From Deltaproteobacteria bacterium (lineage in GTDB: Bacteria > Desulfobacterota > GWC2-55-46), in the NCBI GenBank assembly GCA_016218095.1, contig JACREV010000262.1:1-5291 (forward strand): a stretch of 5,291 nt of DNA, in the 5' to 3' direction. The notes below the pieces were generated by a model that saw only the letters and a list, made by a program, of their open reading frames with translations, had not been told where the DNA came from and made no database searches. The position numbers were made by a program, and so were the translations under genes. This document shows positions 4,990 to 5,291 of the stretch, in pieces (position 1 is the first letter of the stretch; every line of letters starts with the position of its first letter).

Positions 4990-5291
4990 ATGAAGCTCAT
5001 AATGATATTCATATCGGCCTCCCTCATAAACAACTTCGTCCTGACGTACTTTTTGGGGATATGCCCGTTCGTAGGCGTATCGAACAAGACCGAGAACGCG
5101 CTCAACATGGGCCTCGCGACGACCTTCGTCATGACGCTCACCGCGGCTGTCACCTGGCCGGTATATACCTACATACTCGTCAAATACAACGTCGCGTTCC
5201 TCCAGTACGTCGCATTCATCATACTCATAGCCGCGCTCGTGCAATTGGTCGAGATGTACATAAGGAAGTCGAGCCCCGCGCTCTACAGGGC
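4990..5291 (+). CDS. rnfA: Rnf complex membrane subunit A, N-terminal part (cut by window end)
   Basis: About 100 residues are visible, roughly half of a typical RnfA of about 190. The translation begins MKLIMIFISASLINNFVLTY and continues with LGICPFVGVSNKTENALNMG, which is diagnostic of RnfA and includes the conserved C25 expected to contact the shared membrane iron centre with RnfE. Hydrophobic segments lie at about 2-22, 40-60 and 68-88. The frame remains open to the last base; the remaining helices and the second conserved Cys lie beyond the window. RnfA is the partner of RnfE in the membrane core. rnfB, encoding the ferredoxin-facing iron-sulfur subunit, would be expected next but is not visible. 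Confidence 0.95.
   Translation, partial: MKLIMIFISASLINNFVLTYFLGICPFVGVSNKTENALNMGLATTFVMTLTAAVTWPVYTYILVKYNVAFLQYVAFIILIAALVQLVEMYIRKSSPALYR

Noticed and set aside
1279..5291. Na+-translocating NADH:quinone reductase (nqr) operon instead of rnf
   Set aside because: The first gene has two complete 4Fe-4S motifs and the RnfC-type flavin/NADH domain, whereas NqrA lacks them. The C-D-G-E-A order is that of rnf.

Overview
This window comes from a GC-rich bacterium whose codons favour ATA for Ile and AGG for Arg. That bias, together with a six-subunit-type Rnf cluster in the order C-D-G-E-A, fits an anaerobic or facultative member of the Desulfobacterota (former Deltaproteobacteria), Nitrospirota or a neighbouring phylum. 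The taxonomic call is an inference from style and gene order only.

Layout. Positions 1-201 hold the C-terminal end of a PDZ-domain protein, probably an HtrA-type serine protease. A small four-helix membrane protein with a histidine-rich periplasmic loop follows 27 bp later (229-831); I do not recognise its family. A 447-bp intergenic region (832-1278) then separates this pair from the rnf operon, and it is the most informative non-coding part of the window. Its first part is a palindromic intergenic repeat of about 126 bp (831-956) that begins on the last base of the upstream stop codon, followed by a degenerate second copy of the repeat's terminus (968-990). Next come a sigma70-type promoter (1017-1046), a ZTP/ZMP (pfl) riboswitch aptamer (1067-1144), an overlapping intrinsic terminator that shares bases with the aptamer (1131-1189), and an AT-rich leader into rnfC.

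The rest of the window is the rnf operon on the plus strand: rnfC (1279-2628), rnfD (2634-3662), rnfG (3699-4361, TTG start), rnfE (4348-4977, start moved to an internal ATG with a good ribosome binding site) and the 5' part of rnfA (4990 to the window end). rnfB would be expected just downstream. The genes are tightly packed (5 bp gap, 36 bp gap, 14 bp overlap, 12 bp gap) and should be one transcript.

How it works together. Rnf is a membrane complex that moves electrons between reduced ferredoxin and NAD+ and couples this to Na+ or H+ transport. RnfC carries NADH/FMN and two 4Fe-4S sites, RnfD and RnfG carry covalent FMN, and RnfE and RnfA form the membrane core with conserved Fe-ligand cysteines. 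The leader suggests that the whole complex is switched by ZMP/ZTP, the purine intermediates that build up when 10-formyl-tetrahydrofolate runs short. Bases 1133-1137 can pair either in the aptamer pseudoknot or in the terminator stem, but not in both, so ligand binding should permit read-through into rnf. A ZTP riboswitch placed directly over a redox-energy complex, rather than over a purine or folate gene, is the main finding here.
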